A stretch of DNA of 64,000 nucleotides from Spirometra erinaceieuropaei (GCA_902702965.1 CACRXP010001323.1:1-64000), one strand, 5' to 3'; numbered from the stretch's first letter, positions 44,308-56,911 are shown. Translations and numbers: made by a program. The notes: generated by a model from the sequence alone, not told the origin.

Positions 44308-46035
44308 AAAACAGATCAGCGTCCGTAGACGTTGCGAAGAGAAAGGAACAAGCTGCATACTTTTAGCATCAGCCACATTAATCGTCAGCGGAATTCGAGA
44401 AGTGGCTGTTCGCTAAATGGTTTCGAATCGTTGTGTTTGTGGCTCTCACCTACAACGTTAAACTGTCATTAACTACACAGTAAAAGCTGAAAAATTTCTC
44501 CGTAATGCCACCTGTGCGTTCAGTCAAAAAGAACACGACTTAAACCCCCGATCTGATAGGACGTTTAAGCATAGAACGTAGTTAGTTTCGTGCCCAATAT
44601 CTATAGCGTGGGTCAACTGGCGGTAAAAAACCGGCATGCACTAAAATATCGATGACATTACCTTACCTAAGCACATCCATTAGGACTCACACTTAGGTTT
44701 CTGTTTAAAGTTCCGCTGGTTAAAACTACTTCCATGGTGATTTGAGCGGATAGTCGACTGCCTGAACTAGGCTAAAAATATGCGTCAAAAATCTGGCGAA
44801 ATAGAACGACATGATGGCAAGAACGCGGGACAGTAACGCAAATATTCGACACTAAATTCCGTATTTTGGAAGGCTTTATTCCTGCACTTCTATGACACGT
44901 CTTTTTGAGCCAAAGCAAGACGCCCCCTGAATGACTATTTATCGAAACTTGCTTTGAGGACGAATGCAACACCTCTGGTGTATCCTCGTGCCAGTAGGTA
45001 ATCTCGTCGTTAAGTTCGTGATACAGGTTCCTGACAAATCCCGGACAACCAAATTTGTGAGATCTAAACCGTCTAAAGACGTAAAATGCCGCAGTCAGTT
45101 ATTTATTATCGAACGAGCATGTGTGAGACTGCGCCGTAAGTGACGACTATACTCATCGAATAAACAGGTCAATCAAGGAAACGTGCCAACAGAAACATTT
45201 ATGTATTCTTTAACTTCACACAAAACCTTAAATCTGAGCTTGCAAATGTGAGACGGACTAAAACTTGTACTGCGGGGTGTGGTTTCGTTTTTCGGTTGAT
45301 ATGTTCGATGGGATTTGAGTGCTGCGCTCATAGTCCTGAGGGAAACGCAGTTCAGAAGTAAATATCACCAATATCATCGTAAATGATTTCTGTGAAAGCT
45401 TGAGAAAAATATATCGGCCAAAATGATCGTTTTCTAAACCGCTAAGGTCGAAAATTCGTGTGGTAAGCCGGATTACGAAATTTGGCGGTGGATAATTGAG
45501 AAAAATTGCGTGATATGTCGGCTACCAAGGTCATAGGTCTTGTAAAATTTACGTTTATTGATGTCTAAGGATTGAAGAACGCAGTTCACGGGGATTCCAT
45601 CATGACTTGATGTCCCGTTCATGATGCCTTCTTAGGTAATAGCACAGCCATTAACAGTTCATAATTGATGCATTTCACAAACCTGCACCAGAGAAAGAAG
45701 AATGGCAGATCCTAACGCACTTGTTGTCACCGCGCAGTTTCAAATCGAACTCAGGCGCTTTCTAGTACACAGTCTAGAGTTCTTACCGGACACCAATCGA
45801 CCGTGTTATATTACGCGAGTATGCGAAAGTGAGCGGATATTTTCGAGGCACATTCAAGACACTTATTGGACAAGTAGCAGACCCCTTTAAATCATTCTTC
45901 TCCGCTTAAAGGTCTACTGTTCCGCCTCTAACCTAACATCAGGTCCTATACCACCTCATTTTATTTCAACCATTATGTGCTTGTTTTATTTGGGATGAAG
46001 AATGAGTAAACCTTTCCCACCCATGTGTTCAGAAC
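44308..46035. other. Unassigned region
   Basis: A plus-strand frame at 45702-45890 (MADPNALVVTAQFQIELRRF...) has a good ATG context but no recognised domain, splice partner or polyadenylation signal. Confidence 0.35.
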
Positions 46036-46041
46036 TTTATT
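46036..46041 (-). terminator. AATAAA polyadenylation signal for the PPPY microprotein gene
   Basis: TTTATT on the plus strand, i.e. AATAAA on the coding strand, about 113 bases after the stop codon at 46154-46156. Confidence 0.5.
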
Positions 46042-46153
46042 TCAGAACATGCACACCCTTTTCCTTTAAATAATATGAGCGCTTATCTTATGATCATATG
46101 GACGCTGAGCTTGCGGAAGAGTGCACTGAACGTTCTTCGTTTGATCAAAGAAG

Positions 46154-46896
46154 CTACTGTTTAGACTTTGTCGGCTCAGGTCCTTGCTCACTGTTTGGCG
46201 TTTCGTTGGGTACGGGGTAGGGTGGAGGATTCGCGTTGCCTTCGGCTATATGGACGGCGTATTCGTCAATGTGCTTCAGAAAGTGGTATCGTCCGAATCT
46301 GAAAAATATCAAGTTTGCGTAAGCCCACTTTGTAACTCCCATGTAACACCCAAGAGGTACAGAAAAGACCAAGATGTTGTGAAAACGAATCATCCATTAT
46401 TTACTACATTAGACAGTGCGGAAAAATTGTCAGCTTCTATCCGCTGCGTTCAAAGTGTTCAAGCATAAAATGATATCAGTTTTCATGGCTTTGCGAAATA
46501 CACTTCCGAGCTGACATCCTAGACTATTGAATTTAACACAACAGTACGGCATATAGAGTCAGTTAGTAAATGCAAACGCTAATATGGCAGCTGTAAGGAC
46601 ATTTTTGGCCAGAAAATTCATTTACTTTAGAGTTCCGAACGTTTGTGAACAAATTATTTTGTAGCCAGTTATCCATAAGATTTCAAAACAGTCTTTTTCA
46701 AAAACGCACTACTACGTAATCAGATAAAGCCGCTGCAATAACTATTACGTATAGGTGATAAAAACAACAACGTAGGTTCTTACGATCTGTAGATACAGTG
46801 GGCCACAACGGCTATAAAGGAGAGAATAGAAAGCACAAGTCCTCCAATTATCATCCCGTCAACATTCACGGAGGAATAGCGAAATCTCACGCGCAT
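46154..46896 (-). CDS. Two-exon single-pass membrane microprotein with a PPPY tail
   Basis: Exon 1 coding part 46896-46784; exon 2 46298-46154; total 85 residues. Exon 1 encodes MRVRFRYSSVNVDGM, then the helix IIGGLVLSILSFIAVVAHCI and YR. The donor is AGATC|GTAAGA in phase 2. Exon 2 opens at TATTTTTCAG|A, restoring serine, and continues FGRYHFLKHIDEYAVHIAEG, NANPPPYPVPNETPNSEQGP, EPTKSKQ, stop. Basic residues before the helix and the acidic/proline-rich tail leave topology open. NPPPYP contains a PPxY motif, the known ligand of WW domains (for instance NEDD4-type ubiquitin ligases), so an adaptor-like role is conceivable but inferred. A strong polypyrimidine acceptor (TTTCTTTTCTTTTTTTTCGGGAAAACAG) lies 22 bases before the ATG, with an in-frame stop between them, so the ATG is the start. 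An AATAAA follows the stop. No family was recognised. Confidence 0.6.
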
Positions 46897-47818
46897 TTTT
46901 CAGGCTCGAGAAATTGACTGTTTTCCCGAAAAAAAAGAAAAGAAACGTTAGGAAAAACAAATCGCTAACACTGACTGTCTCCTGACTTTTGTGTGGTTCG
47001 TTCTGCCTTCGATACACTGTCTCTGCATAATATTTATACTCCACTATGGATTCCACAAGAAATTGATTTTGCTGGAATGTTTTTGCCTTAATTGCGTCGA
47101 GTCAAAAGTAAGAATTCTAACGATAATGCATTACATGAAGAAACATCGATTAATTGCTGTAAGTTGAAAATCTCACCACGACCCCTATGCTGAAAAATCA
47201 CGGCCGGCTATTCACTCTTAATATCTAATTCTGAAGTAATTGGAAAAGCATTATTGCATTGAAATAAGGAAAACAGCAGGGCGTACCTACTGTGAACCTC
47301 CTCAGACGATGTTGAAGGGCCAAATTCTCTCTATGCACAGAAGCCTCCCCTATCCATCACATGGTTGCTAGCGACTCATTGGTTTATGGAATTTGCACAC
47401 CCAGCCAGTGAAGTCATCTTCGTCAGCAACATCAGGTCATTTTGCGTGAACTTTTGAGTCATGTAGACTTTCTTTAACTGTGCTCCATAAACAACGCCCA
47501 CTCGCGAATGAAGCCGAGAAGACCGATTCAGTGCTGAATGCCTTTTCTCCGACAGCTGATCACACTGAGGACGCCTAAGGAATTTTGCCGTTTTAGTTCG
47601 CTTTTGAAGGCCGTTCTCTTCTCTTACCGTTATGTGCTTAGACAATTCACCCCTTAAAAGCTAAAATAACTTAGTTTTCTGTGAAACAGTAATGTGCTTG
47701 GACTGAACAGGTGTCGAACGTTATGTACGGCATGCCCTCGACGGGGTCCACTTTGCCGCTTCACGAGTCACTCCAGGATCGCGTGATGCGGTTGCATGAC
47801 TTTACACATCCTCACATA
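46897..47818. other. Upstream of the PPPY gene, no further gene seen
   Basis: Contains the polypyrimidine tract and acceptor at 46917-46950 on the minus strand. Otherwise AT-rich without recognised features. Confidence 0.4.
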
Positions 47819-48808
47819 CAATAGGTGGGCTAACTCATGAAATGTCAACCGAAATTCCGAAATGAATTCTCGTTTCGAAAAGATTAATTAAGTAGGGTTG
47901 GAAAACTAACCATCATGCAGAACAATTCTATCATAATTCAGTTACCTCAGGATACCGGCTGTAGAACGGACTTCTTTTCGACTACATGCCAAAATTATAC
48001 GCCATAAAAATGACTATTTAGGTAACAGGCATCTTTCTTATTGATTTTCGATGTCCATAAAATGCAATTACATTTCCTGGAAAACACTGTAAAGATATTC
48101 ATTCTTTTGTTAATTCGGTAGATAATTACGTCTCGTTTTAGTTTTTGTGCTCCAAGGAAGGGTATAATTCGGTTTTAAAAAAGTTTCTCATTGTGAGGTT
48201 TTTCAAGACTGTGAAATGCCCGTCTGTAAAAAGTCTTGTCTCTACATTTAGCAATGTGGCTTCTAAAGGTAACAATATGGATCAAATCTACTGCTAAATT
48301 TTCTGAACCCTATACGGTCCCTTTTATTACCTTAGAAAAATGTGTGGTTTTCCACACACGGAAAATATACGGCTTGCAGTTTGGAAACCCTGAATCCAAT
48401 TGTAACGGTAGAGCGGGTTTGAAACTATTCGGGAATTGGGCAAGTTTTTGAAAACCGAATTATACCCTTCCTTTAGGCATAAAATTGGAAAAAGACGTAA
48501 TTTTCTACTGAATGAGCAAAAGCATGAATATCTGTATACGTGTTTTCCAGGAAATATAATTGCAATTTTAAGGGCATCGAAAATCAGTGAGAAAAAGGAT
48601 GCTACTTAAATAGTCATTCTTGCAGAGTACAATTTTGGCATGCAGCCGAAAAGAAGTTCGTTCGACAGCAGATATCCTGAGGTAACTGAATTATAACACA
48701 ATTATGCTGCGCCATGGTTAGTTTTACAACCCTACTTAATTACTCTTTTCCAAACGAAAACGCATTTCGGAATTACGATTGACATTTCATGATTTAGTCC
48801 ACTTAGCG
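47819..48808. mobile_element. Foldback MITE-like element, subfamily B
   Basis: 990 bases with TA on both sides (47817-47818 and 48809-48810). Ends are CAATAGGTGGGCTAACTCAT and the inverse CGCTAAGTGGACTAAATCAT. Arms include TTTCGAAAAGATTAATTAAG and GTTACCTCAGGATACCGGCT with inverse partners. The spacer contains CGGAAAATATACGGCTTGCA. No transposase. Confidence 0.75.
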
Positions 48809-49829
48809 TACACTGCAAGCTAGTACCGTGCAAGAAGCTCTATGGGATAGACGGCGTCAAATGGACTTGGCAGTCCAGACTTCTATAGGCAGTACACTGA
48901 GAGTTTCCGCTGAACGCAGAGATGCACGAGATGGGTGCCTTTACTTCGCTCTATGAATGTCCCCTAGTTCTCCTCTGTGCCTCTATGCATCCGCGTACAT
49001 CATGGCGTCGAAATCTCAGTAGCCATCTTTGACCGGCAGAGTAGATCAGATGGCAGTGTTCGGCCTGTGTCTGACCTCACACCCGGCAGTCGTCGAAGTT
49101 ATCCCCATCCGCAGATCAAAAACTCCTACGGAGTGGGCGACACGTAGTGGTCAAGGACGTGAGATCAACTTAACCACATACAATAATTTTGCTCCGTCTA
49201 GTGACAGAAGCCAGGAAGTTGTGAGAACGGGTTTGTTCTGTACACAGGGCAGGTCGCCGTAAGTTGGCTGTATGCTTGTGGCAGAGATAAGAGTTCATTC
49301 TGGAGAGCGTCAATTGCGGAGACTTCAGTGTGTTGCTACCACCAAAAAAGTGTTGTTGTCCTTCTTACCTCTGTCCTATCTGTTCCAAATCATGTCCGCA
49401 AGGGCGGCGTCTCGTGCGTGCATTTGAAACCAATCAGCGAAGGAGATCGCACTGATTGGCTTAGAGAGCACGTGAGGGTAGTGGCAGATTATCGACCAGG
49501 AGTGTGGCGTGGACGGGAGTGCAAATCAAGGGTTAGCGAGCGCAGCCGTTGCGCGTATACAGTAGAACGAGGGGACAGAGAAAAGGCTGCTACAGACATA
49601 CAGTTCTGTAGGCGCCTCAAGTTAACTCGATTTTTTTTCACACTAAGCAAATGTCGTTACCCTTAGCAAATTCCAGCACCTGCTTAGGATGTTTAGGTGA
49701 CCCTATTTAGGGGCAACCTTAATTGTCCTCTAGCACGTAGGGGACCAGAAAGCGTCTCGCAATAAACATGTTGTCAGCAGGCTGGCCATGACTTGATGAC
49801 GTTGAAAACTTTCAACAAACGAAAATCCC
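48809..49829. other. Unassigned, probably repeat-derived
   Basis: GC-richer sequence with frames at 49029-49262 and 49328-49666 that lack domains. Confidence 0.3.
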
Positions 49830-50250
49830 CTGCCGATCCCTGTGCTTCCCCACAGGCTGCCAGAGTGACCCTGTCTCGAGGAAGGAGACAAGATCGCGGG
49901 GACAGGGGCTTTATTAGCCTGACACTTCGGATTCCTGCTCGAACCCACCATCAGAGACAAAAACAGATACGGGTGATTCATGCACAAGGGGCTACAGTAT
50001 TTATAGGATGCAGTCGCATGTTACCGCATACCTATGAACATTCACGGCTCCCCGCTCCTTCATCCGGGATCGTCGCACGTGGTGTGATGGCCGACATTCG
50101 CGTCGTTAGTTGCTGCAATTTCCTCACGTGCGTTGTGTGTTGGTGTGATGATGGCTCGATCATCTGATCAACCGACCCTGAAGTTGGGGAGAGTGTTCAC
50201 TTGTGCGCTCCCCGCGTGGCTAACCACTCCGCACAGGCAAAGAGTGACCC
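49830..50250 (-). mobile_element. Penelope-like 3' end, longest copy
   Basis: On the minus strand: TGATCAGATGATCGAGCCAT, ATTGCAGCAACTAACGACGC, GAATGTTCATAGGTATGCGG, CCTATAAATACTGTAGCCCC, GTCTCTGATGGTGGGTTCGA, GAAGTGTCAGGCTAATAAAG and CTCGAGACAGGGTCACTCTG. It contains a TATA-like box and an AATAAA, and is the reference for the shorter copies at 5.8, 16.3 and 18.6 kb. Confidence 0.55.
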
Positions 50251-50759
50251 TGTGTCATCTGACGTCCGGGAATATTTGGCCACTCTTAGCTCATGCGATG
50301 GCAAATCGTTCAGAAATAAGGACGTTTCAAGTCGTACAGGCACTGACCCGCCACACTGCAGGCATTGCAGCTCTAAATGAGGCCCACTTCTCCGAACAGG
50401 GCAGTCAAAGTAAATGAACGCCGTTGCACACCCCTGAATTAATGATAGCATCTTGCTGTGGATTCAGTGCAGTCAGATACCACACTGAACGTCATCGCAC
50501 ACGCGGCGTCTGGGTCAGTTCCAGCAAACATGACCACTAGCAGTCCTAGGAAACGCATTGATAATCCCGACGAATACCCCTCCTTCGCAAGTCCTGACAC
50601 CCAACTGTCATCTGTGGTTCCAAGGAGCTCTACTAAACTCGACGGCCACACCTCGGTAACCGTCATTGACCGGCGGATCAACCTGGATGAGTGGGTCCTC
50701 ACATTTGCGCACTTTCGGGGCGTACCCAACAACCCGTCGACCATATGCAAATAGGCTAT

Positions 50760-51540
50760 TGACTGATGTCCTCAAGAGAATGGCAACGACGATCTCGATC
50801 GTCTGTCCTCCCTGACAGAAGCGACCCACATCATTGTAGCAGCTGTTCAATGGAAAAGTACTGGGAGCAGATGACCTTCCAGCCGACGTCTACAGGTACG
50901 ACGGTCACAACCCATGGGCAAGTTCATTTCGCCCATTCATGAGATGTAGCGACAAGGACAGATACCATAAAACTGTAAAAAAATGTTACTTTCGCGCGCA
51001 TCTACATGCATAAGAGCAACCGTCAACTCTGTGGTAACTGAAAAGGCATCCTTCTCGTCAACATCCCTGTCGTGTTCTACTTGATCGCCTGCATCCTTAG
51101 CGACGATGTCTTCCAAGAACACAGTACGGATTTCAAAAGCCTCACAGAGAACCGTGGACATGATTATCGCGACATACCACAGGCCAGGAAAGGAGGGAAT
51201 ACCTGTACACCAGTTTCTGGATTTTCGGAAGACTTTCAATACAGTGGATCGCTATAAATTGGAAAACCTTGCAAAATTTGGATTTCCTCAGTGACTCACC
51301 CAAGTAAAAGGGCAACTTAAAGACCGGATGGTATTGCTTATCACATGCAATCGAGCAGTCCACGACGCATTCGCGGTGCCTAGTGTGGCGAACCTGAACT
51401 GCGCGTACTTTCTCACCTCAGTTCGCTTCATGGTCTTAATCAGCCTGATGGACACCTACCGTGAGTATTCGCTGACGATCGACATCACACTGGGACCGGC
51501 GAACCGGGGTCAGAGGGTGGGAGTGTGGAAAAGCAGTGAA
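50760..51540 (+). pseudogene. LINE (RTE/CR1-type) reverse-transcriptase relic
   Basis: Translating across frames gives SLTEATHIIVAAVQ, then NGKVLGADDLPADVYRYDGH, matching the LP.A..AV..L..GKAPG.D..PAE.Y..GG of flatworm LINEs. At 51090-51290 TVDMIIATYHRPGKEGIPVH and QFLDFRKTFNTVDRYKLENL AKFGFP correspond to the D..KAFDTV.R..LW..L...G.P core. 51320-51500 resembles the segment before FADD (AVHDAFAVPSV...LMDTYREYS). Stops, frameshifts and a missing YADD/FADD make it inactive. Confidence 0.6.
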
Positions 51541-52027
51541 TTGTGTACTATAGGAAAAATGACGTGCTTGAACCCATCACGGCAGTCTAAGAGTCACAGA
51601 CTGGAAGGCTGCCAATTGTAAGGACAACTCCGCACTCACGGGAGTATTTTGAAGTGCCTAGAGGCCTTACGGGTCAGCCTGTAATGTCTCCCTCTTAGTG
51701 TGGGCGCTATGCTACTCTTACTGATTTTGGATCTTACCCGCCCTTACAGGAAACTACATGCAATCAGAGTGGAAGCAGGTTCTGGATGGCGCGCGTAGAC
51801 CTGTTGAGAGCGCTAAGGACAGAACTGTCAATCCCAGACTATGGATATCAGGATAAGACCAGAGTTATGAAAGAATTAACAATCAAAAGTCAAACGATCT
51901 GACAATCCAACAGATGCCGAGCCCGTCGCGTTGTGTTGTGTTCCTTCCATTCAGTTAAACAACCAATAAGTTCAAGAATGAGGAACACGTAGGGAAAGGC
52001 AAGATAGTCTGGCGCCTCGGCCCAGTA

Positions 52028-52041
52028 CCCCCCCCCCTCCG
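52028..52041 (-). other. Polypurine tract of the Ty3/gypsy relic
   Basis: On the minus strand GGAGGGGGGGGGTAC is a purine run just 3' of the pol region. The 3' LTR would start near 52025 and continue to lower coordinates; its far end was not resolved. Confidence 0.35.
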
Positions 52042-52102
52042 AGACCGGAGGGCGGCGAAACCGACATCGAAGGATGTGTACAAGTCTAAAATAAATGAGT
52101 GC

Positions 52103-54227
52103 TCAACTGATCAGGCAAGAGTAAATGACGACCACTTCGAGCGATATATACAGGGTCCGTAGAAGAGTAAATACATCTGGTAGCTGTAGTGTTGGTGTTA
52201 GTGGTGGCAGTCGGTGGTAGCGGACAGAAGGGCAGAGGGAAAATACGGGACGGTGGTATAGAGGCTGCAGGTGGGAATCGGAAGGTGGAGGACCACAGGG
52301 CTCATCCGGAGGAGTGTCCGGGACGGCAGCCGTGAGGCGGTCCACATTCAAGACCTCCTCACGATTATCACGTTGAATGCGGAAAGTCTTCGTCCCGCGA
52401 GAGAACACCCGAAATGGGCCGTCATAGGGCAGTTCCAGAGGCCGGCGGACTCGATCACATCGAAGGTAGATGTGAGAACACGTTGCCAAGTCCTTCTCGA
52501 GATAAGACGGAGAAGCGGAGGACCTGGACAGAACCTGAGAAAGTGCCCGCATAAACTGCCGGAGACGATACAGGAAGTTGGTGGGATACTCAACTGCACC
52601 TCGCGGGGTTGGCGAGACCATCACACGGGCGAGTCGGCCGGTGTCGCCGAACACCAGTTCAACTGCGGAACAGTCAAGGTCCGCCTTGAGAGCGGAGCGG
52701 ATGCCCAAGAGGACCAGGGGAAGGTGGTCCGTCCAGTTATCTGGATTGGCCGCGACGCGTAAGGAGGCCTTCAGTTGGCGGTGAAACCGCTCGACCATCC
52801 CGTTAGCAACCGGACGATAGGCTGTCGTCTGGGTGCGGATACAGCCTAAAAAGGAGAGTAAGCACTGGAAGAGGTTAGACTCAAAATGAGCACCACGGTC
52901 AGTCGTGATTGTGGAGGGTGCACGAAAGATAGCAACCCAACGACTGATAAAAGCCTTGACCACCGTTGGAGCGACAATGTCAGGCAGAGGAATTGCTTCA
53001 GACTATTGAGTGAATCGATCCCCGCAGGTGAAGAGATAGGAACAATCATTGGACAGAGGCAGGAGGCCTACAATGTTCAGGTGAAGGTGGCCGAACCTTG
53101 CACCAGGGCCAGGGAAAGTGCCAATGGGGGCCTTGTTGTGCCGCTGGATCTTACTCCGTTGACAGGCGATACAAACTCGTGTCCATGCTTTGAGTTCCTT
53201 GTGCATCCCAGGTCAGACGAAGCCATCGGGAATCAGCTTGTCGGTTGCTCGACTCCCAGGGTGAGAGAGATTGTGCAGCGAGGAGAAAACTTTGCGGCCG
53301 AGGGATGGTGGCACAAATGGATGATGGAAAGGGGTGGATACGTCGCACAAAATGATGCCGTTGCCAGTTGTCAATGGTAGTTCCCGAAGATGGAGTCCGG
53401 AAACATCCTTATCACAGGGTGAACCGACACGGCGTTGTTCAGCGGCCATCTCGGTGAGGTCGATCCCGGGTGAAAGCTGAAAGTGAGCGATAGAGAGCCT
53501 GGACAATGCGTCAGCCACCTCATTCCGTGACCCGTCAATATGGCGGATGTCAGAAGTGAACTGCGAAGTGTAGTCTAGTTGGCGGATATCCCGGGGGTTT
53601 AGTTTGTCAGAATGGGAATGCATAACAAAAGTGAGTGCCTTATGATCTGCGAAAATTGTGAAGTCTCGACCTTCGAGTAAATGCCGGAAGTTCCTTATGG
53701 CAAGATAAGCGACGAGAAGTTCGCGTCCAAATGTGCTGTAGCAGGTTTCGGCCTTGGATAGTTTCCTGGAGAAGAAAGCCAAAGGCACGGTAGAATCTGG
53801 CGGACTTTTTTAAAGAATCGCGCCAACAGCAATATTGAAGGCATCGACCATCAGAGACATGGGTTCATCAGCATGAAAGTGAGTCAGGAGGGTGGCATCA
53901 ACCAGAAGGGCTTTTACCTGCTCAACTGACGTGAGTGCTGCTGGTGTGAGTTCGAAGGTGTGCTTAGAAGCTGAGAGGAGACAGGTCAGAGGTAGGATGG
54001 TATCGGCACAGTTAGGGAGAAACCGACGATAAAAGTTCACCATACCAAGGAACCGTTGCAACTGACGCTTCGGGATAGGAAGTGGAAAGTCCTGAATGGC
54101 GGCAACCTTTGAGGGAAAAGACCGAATGCTGTTTGAGTTATTTAGATGACCTAAGAACTCAAGAAAAGTGGCTCCTAGGACATATTTGGTAGGATGCAGG
54201 GTTACACCAAACTGCTGAAATCTGTTG
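52103..54227 (-). pseudogene. Ty3/gypsy LTR retrotransposon pol relic, 5'-truncated
   Basis: Read right to left. The end of the reverse transcriptase is at 54227-53810 (TLHPTKYVLGATFLEFLGHL, QRFLGMVNFYRRFLPNCADT). RNase H is at 53788-53480 (FSRKLSKAETCYSTFGRELL, FADHKALTF, GSRNEVADALSRL). The H2C2 finger is at 53300-53130 (H-N-L-S-H, then C-I-A-C). The integrase core is at 53130-52650 (TITTDRGAHFES, TAYRPVANGMVERFHRQLKA), with its C-terminal domain to 52103. The catalytic YxDD block, protease and gag are missing. A nonsense change separates RT from RNase H near 53810 and shifts occur near 53210 and 52985. The first catalytic aspartate of the integrase (HLHLD) is asparagine. Dead element. Confidence 0.85.
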
Positions 54228-55189
54228 TCCGACTCATTCCGTCTTTCCTGACTTTTGATTGGAAATTTTTGTCTTGTCGACTACACTACTTTCGACAGAC
54301 GCACTGTCTCTGCTAAACGCCGCGGTCGCGTTTACTCATCCAAGCCATCTTAGAACTAACTCGCATCTGAGCAAGGTGGATGGGGGAAGGACTAGTGCGG
54401 TAGATACTGCGCGTGTCCACCTCACAACAAACTAATTCACTCATCAATTGCGGTGCTGGGCCACTCAGCGGGGCACGCGGTGAGTGTCAGAGCTTGTGAC
54501 GCTGAAAATTATTATTTTTCAAGCCGTGTCAGAAAGACAGATAAAATGGTAGTGCGTAAATTATTTGCAGTCAGCAGTTAGGCCAGTTTTCAAAATGATA
54601 TTTCTTATATAGCCAGATGCAAGTGTTTCGTGTTCTCATCTCTTCAGTTGCCATAAGTGACTGTTAGACGAGCTGTATGTTGTTTTGCTCTCACAATGTT
54701 GGAGAGTCCCCAGATAAAACTTTCTGGAGTCGTACAAATGTCAATAGCCCATGAGACGACGGGCATGTTGGGGGCACGTAGGGAATTAGACGGGGGTGAA
54801 CTGAAGCGATTTATGAATATAGCTCTTTTGTCAACGTTTCCACTATTGCCTGAAAATTATTAAAATAACAATGACCAATAGGCGTGTTATCTGTGAAACA
54901 ACAATGCTTGAAATTGTCTAAACATTGGCATGCTTTACTTGGCCTCTTCCCCGCAAAAATATAGTGGCCTGATGAGAATTTAGCAAAATCAGACATATTC
55001 TCGCCAAATTGTCTTCTGAAAGGAAATGTCGTCGACAGTACTCAAAACTTTCGAAATCTAATCGTTCATTGGTTGATGGACCAATATTTTCTCCCTATTC
55101 CCGATAACCAATCAGTGGACAATCATATTAGGTGTTAAGCAAAGTTCTGAAGTAAGTTTTTCAGCTAGATAAAATCACTGAAGTGGGGA
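54228..55189. other. Unassigned region
   Basis: No continuation of the gypsy element beyond about 54227 was seen. No gene recognised. Confidence 0.4.
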
Positions 55190-55890
55190 TGTAAGACTGA
55201 TACTCCTATGGTTAACTCCAATGCTATTTCAATCACACCGAAATGTCTGCTTTTGGATGAGCTCCCGTCCACCCGCCTGCAAAAAACCAGACTCGATTAA
55301 AAGGATTTTTTTAAACAGCATGACTTTTTCTATTGCCATTTGATGTTTTTATGGATTCAAATTTACTTTGTAGAAAACATGGCCAAAATAAAACTTTCTG
55401 TACTTTGCGGAAGCACATCACATCTCCTTCAAATTCTATTTTCGCAGTAATGTTTTGTTTTGGCTTTGAACATTTGTGGTTGGGATATTTATGTGACCGC
55501 AGAATATGTTTCTCGGTAACCGCATGCCTAGTTGTCTACTAAGAAGTTTTCTAAAACGGAAAAGATATTCTTTCTTCGAGTATGAAATCAAATAAAGACA
55601 TATTCATATGTTAAATGAGTATAAGACAGAACATTTGGCCTATGCTATCGGTGTACATTTGAATTTATAAGAACATCGAAAAAACAGTGGAAAAATTGTA
55701 TCAAATATGTAGTCATTTTGTACTTTGTGTGGTTTTGTAGGCGGTCATAAGAAACTCATTTAAAAGTCGACACTCTGGTCTGGCTGAATTTCTTCGGGAT
55801 TATTCATATAACAGTCTTACCCAGGTAATCCTCTGGAGTCGAAAACGTATTTAAGTATTTCGGCAGCATTTGCTGCAGTCTTCAGGTTTT
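55190..55890. repeat. Decayed foldback element
   Basis: Diverged arms: TGTCTGCTTTTGGATGAGCT on the left; TAAGAACATCGAAAAAACAG, GTAGTCATTTTGTAC and AAAAGTCGACACTCTGGTC on the right. Confidence 0.5.
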
Positions 55891-56904
55891 TTGCTCAAAT
55901 AACTAGTATCTCTCGGCTTCAACAAATTTTTCATTCTTGATTTATTTTAAACCCACTCTCCTATTGCATTTGCCTTTGGGGTTTTTGAACCATATGGTAA
56001 AAATCGCACATTTGTTTGCGCAATTAAAGAGATGTCATATAGAGTTTAGAAATTGTTGTAAAGAGTGTGGACCACTGATAAAGAGACGTTTCGTGAGGTA
56101 TGTCAAAAGAAGCTCAGAGTTCACTGAATTGCTGCTCTATATAAAACATAAGACACAATACTCGCGTTCACAGAATAAATCAACTCATTGTAAGCATTGA
56201 TTACGACTTTGCTATATGCCTTGTTCATGAGCGAGCACGTTCGTTGTTGAACAAGTGTTCAAAGTAAGTGCTTAGACGGTCACTGTAATATATTAGCTAG
56301 TAATGTCTAAGACGGCTTAGTAGGTAGCATCTATTTTCGGTGGACAAAACCACGATTACTTTATTTTCATTGACGCACAGTAAAGGGTAAATAAAGGCCT
56401 CAGACTCCGTCTGTTTGGATCGATTCTTCTAAGCGTCTCCCCGCGCAGTATAGAAAACAGACAGATACAGGTGCAGGCTGCTCGCGCTTGACCGTCTGGG
56501 CTCATCCAATCTAGCATGCTCAAGAAGTGTTCAATACACACCTGTGCTTAGAGTTCAGCTAGCAAAAAGGCTTCACATAACTGCTTCAGTTTCCACCTTC
56601 TCAGGTCAGGTTTCTGTCCCTATAATTAACAAACCAGCTTTGGTGACGTGTTTTTAAAGCAGCTTAACAGCAGATTTGCATAAGGCAGTAATAACTGCAA
56701 ATGTATTTTTCATTGAAATAGCTATTTATATAATATTTTTTGAAAAAAGACAAGTTACGTCATTGGCCTGAAAGAAGTCCACCTCTTGTGCAGGCAATTA
56801 CCTCAAAGAGTAGACTAAGTCAGTCTCCCATCTCGATGCTTCTTGCTTTTCACTGAAGTTTCAACTTATGGAACACAGAATAATCTCTACTTTTTATAAC
56901 TTAG
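55891..56904. other. Unassigned, upstream of the Ser-tail microprotein
   Basis: AT-rich; ends in the acceptor-like TCTCTACTTTTTATAACTTAG at 56884-56904. Confidence 0.4.
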
Positions 56905-56911
56905 TCAAAAT

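Noticed and set aside
45702..45890. A small Tim8/Tim10-like protein beginning MADPNALV
   Set aside because: The twin CX3C motifs required for that family are absent.
46154..46393. Continuous 79-residue minus-strand frame read as a one-exon gene
   Set aside because: The first part contains the intron end TATTTTTCAG. The two-exon model explains the frame, phase and helix better, though the unspliced reading cannot be fully excluded.
52271..53380. Two plus-strand open frames of 163 and 164 residues
   Set aside because: They lie antisense to the Ty3/gypsy pol relic, whose domains are clear on the minus strand.
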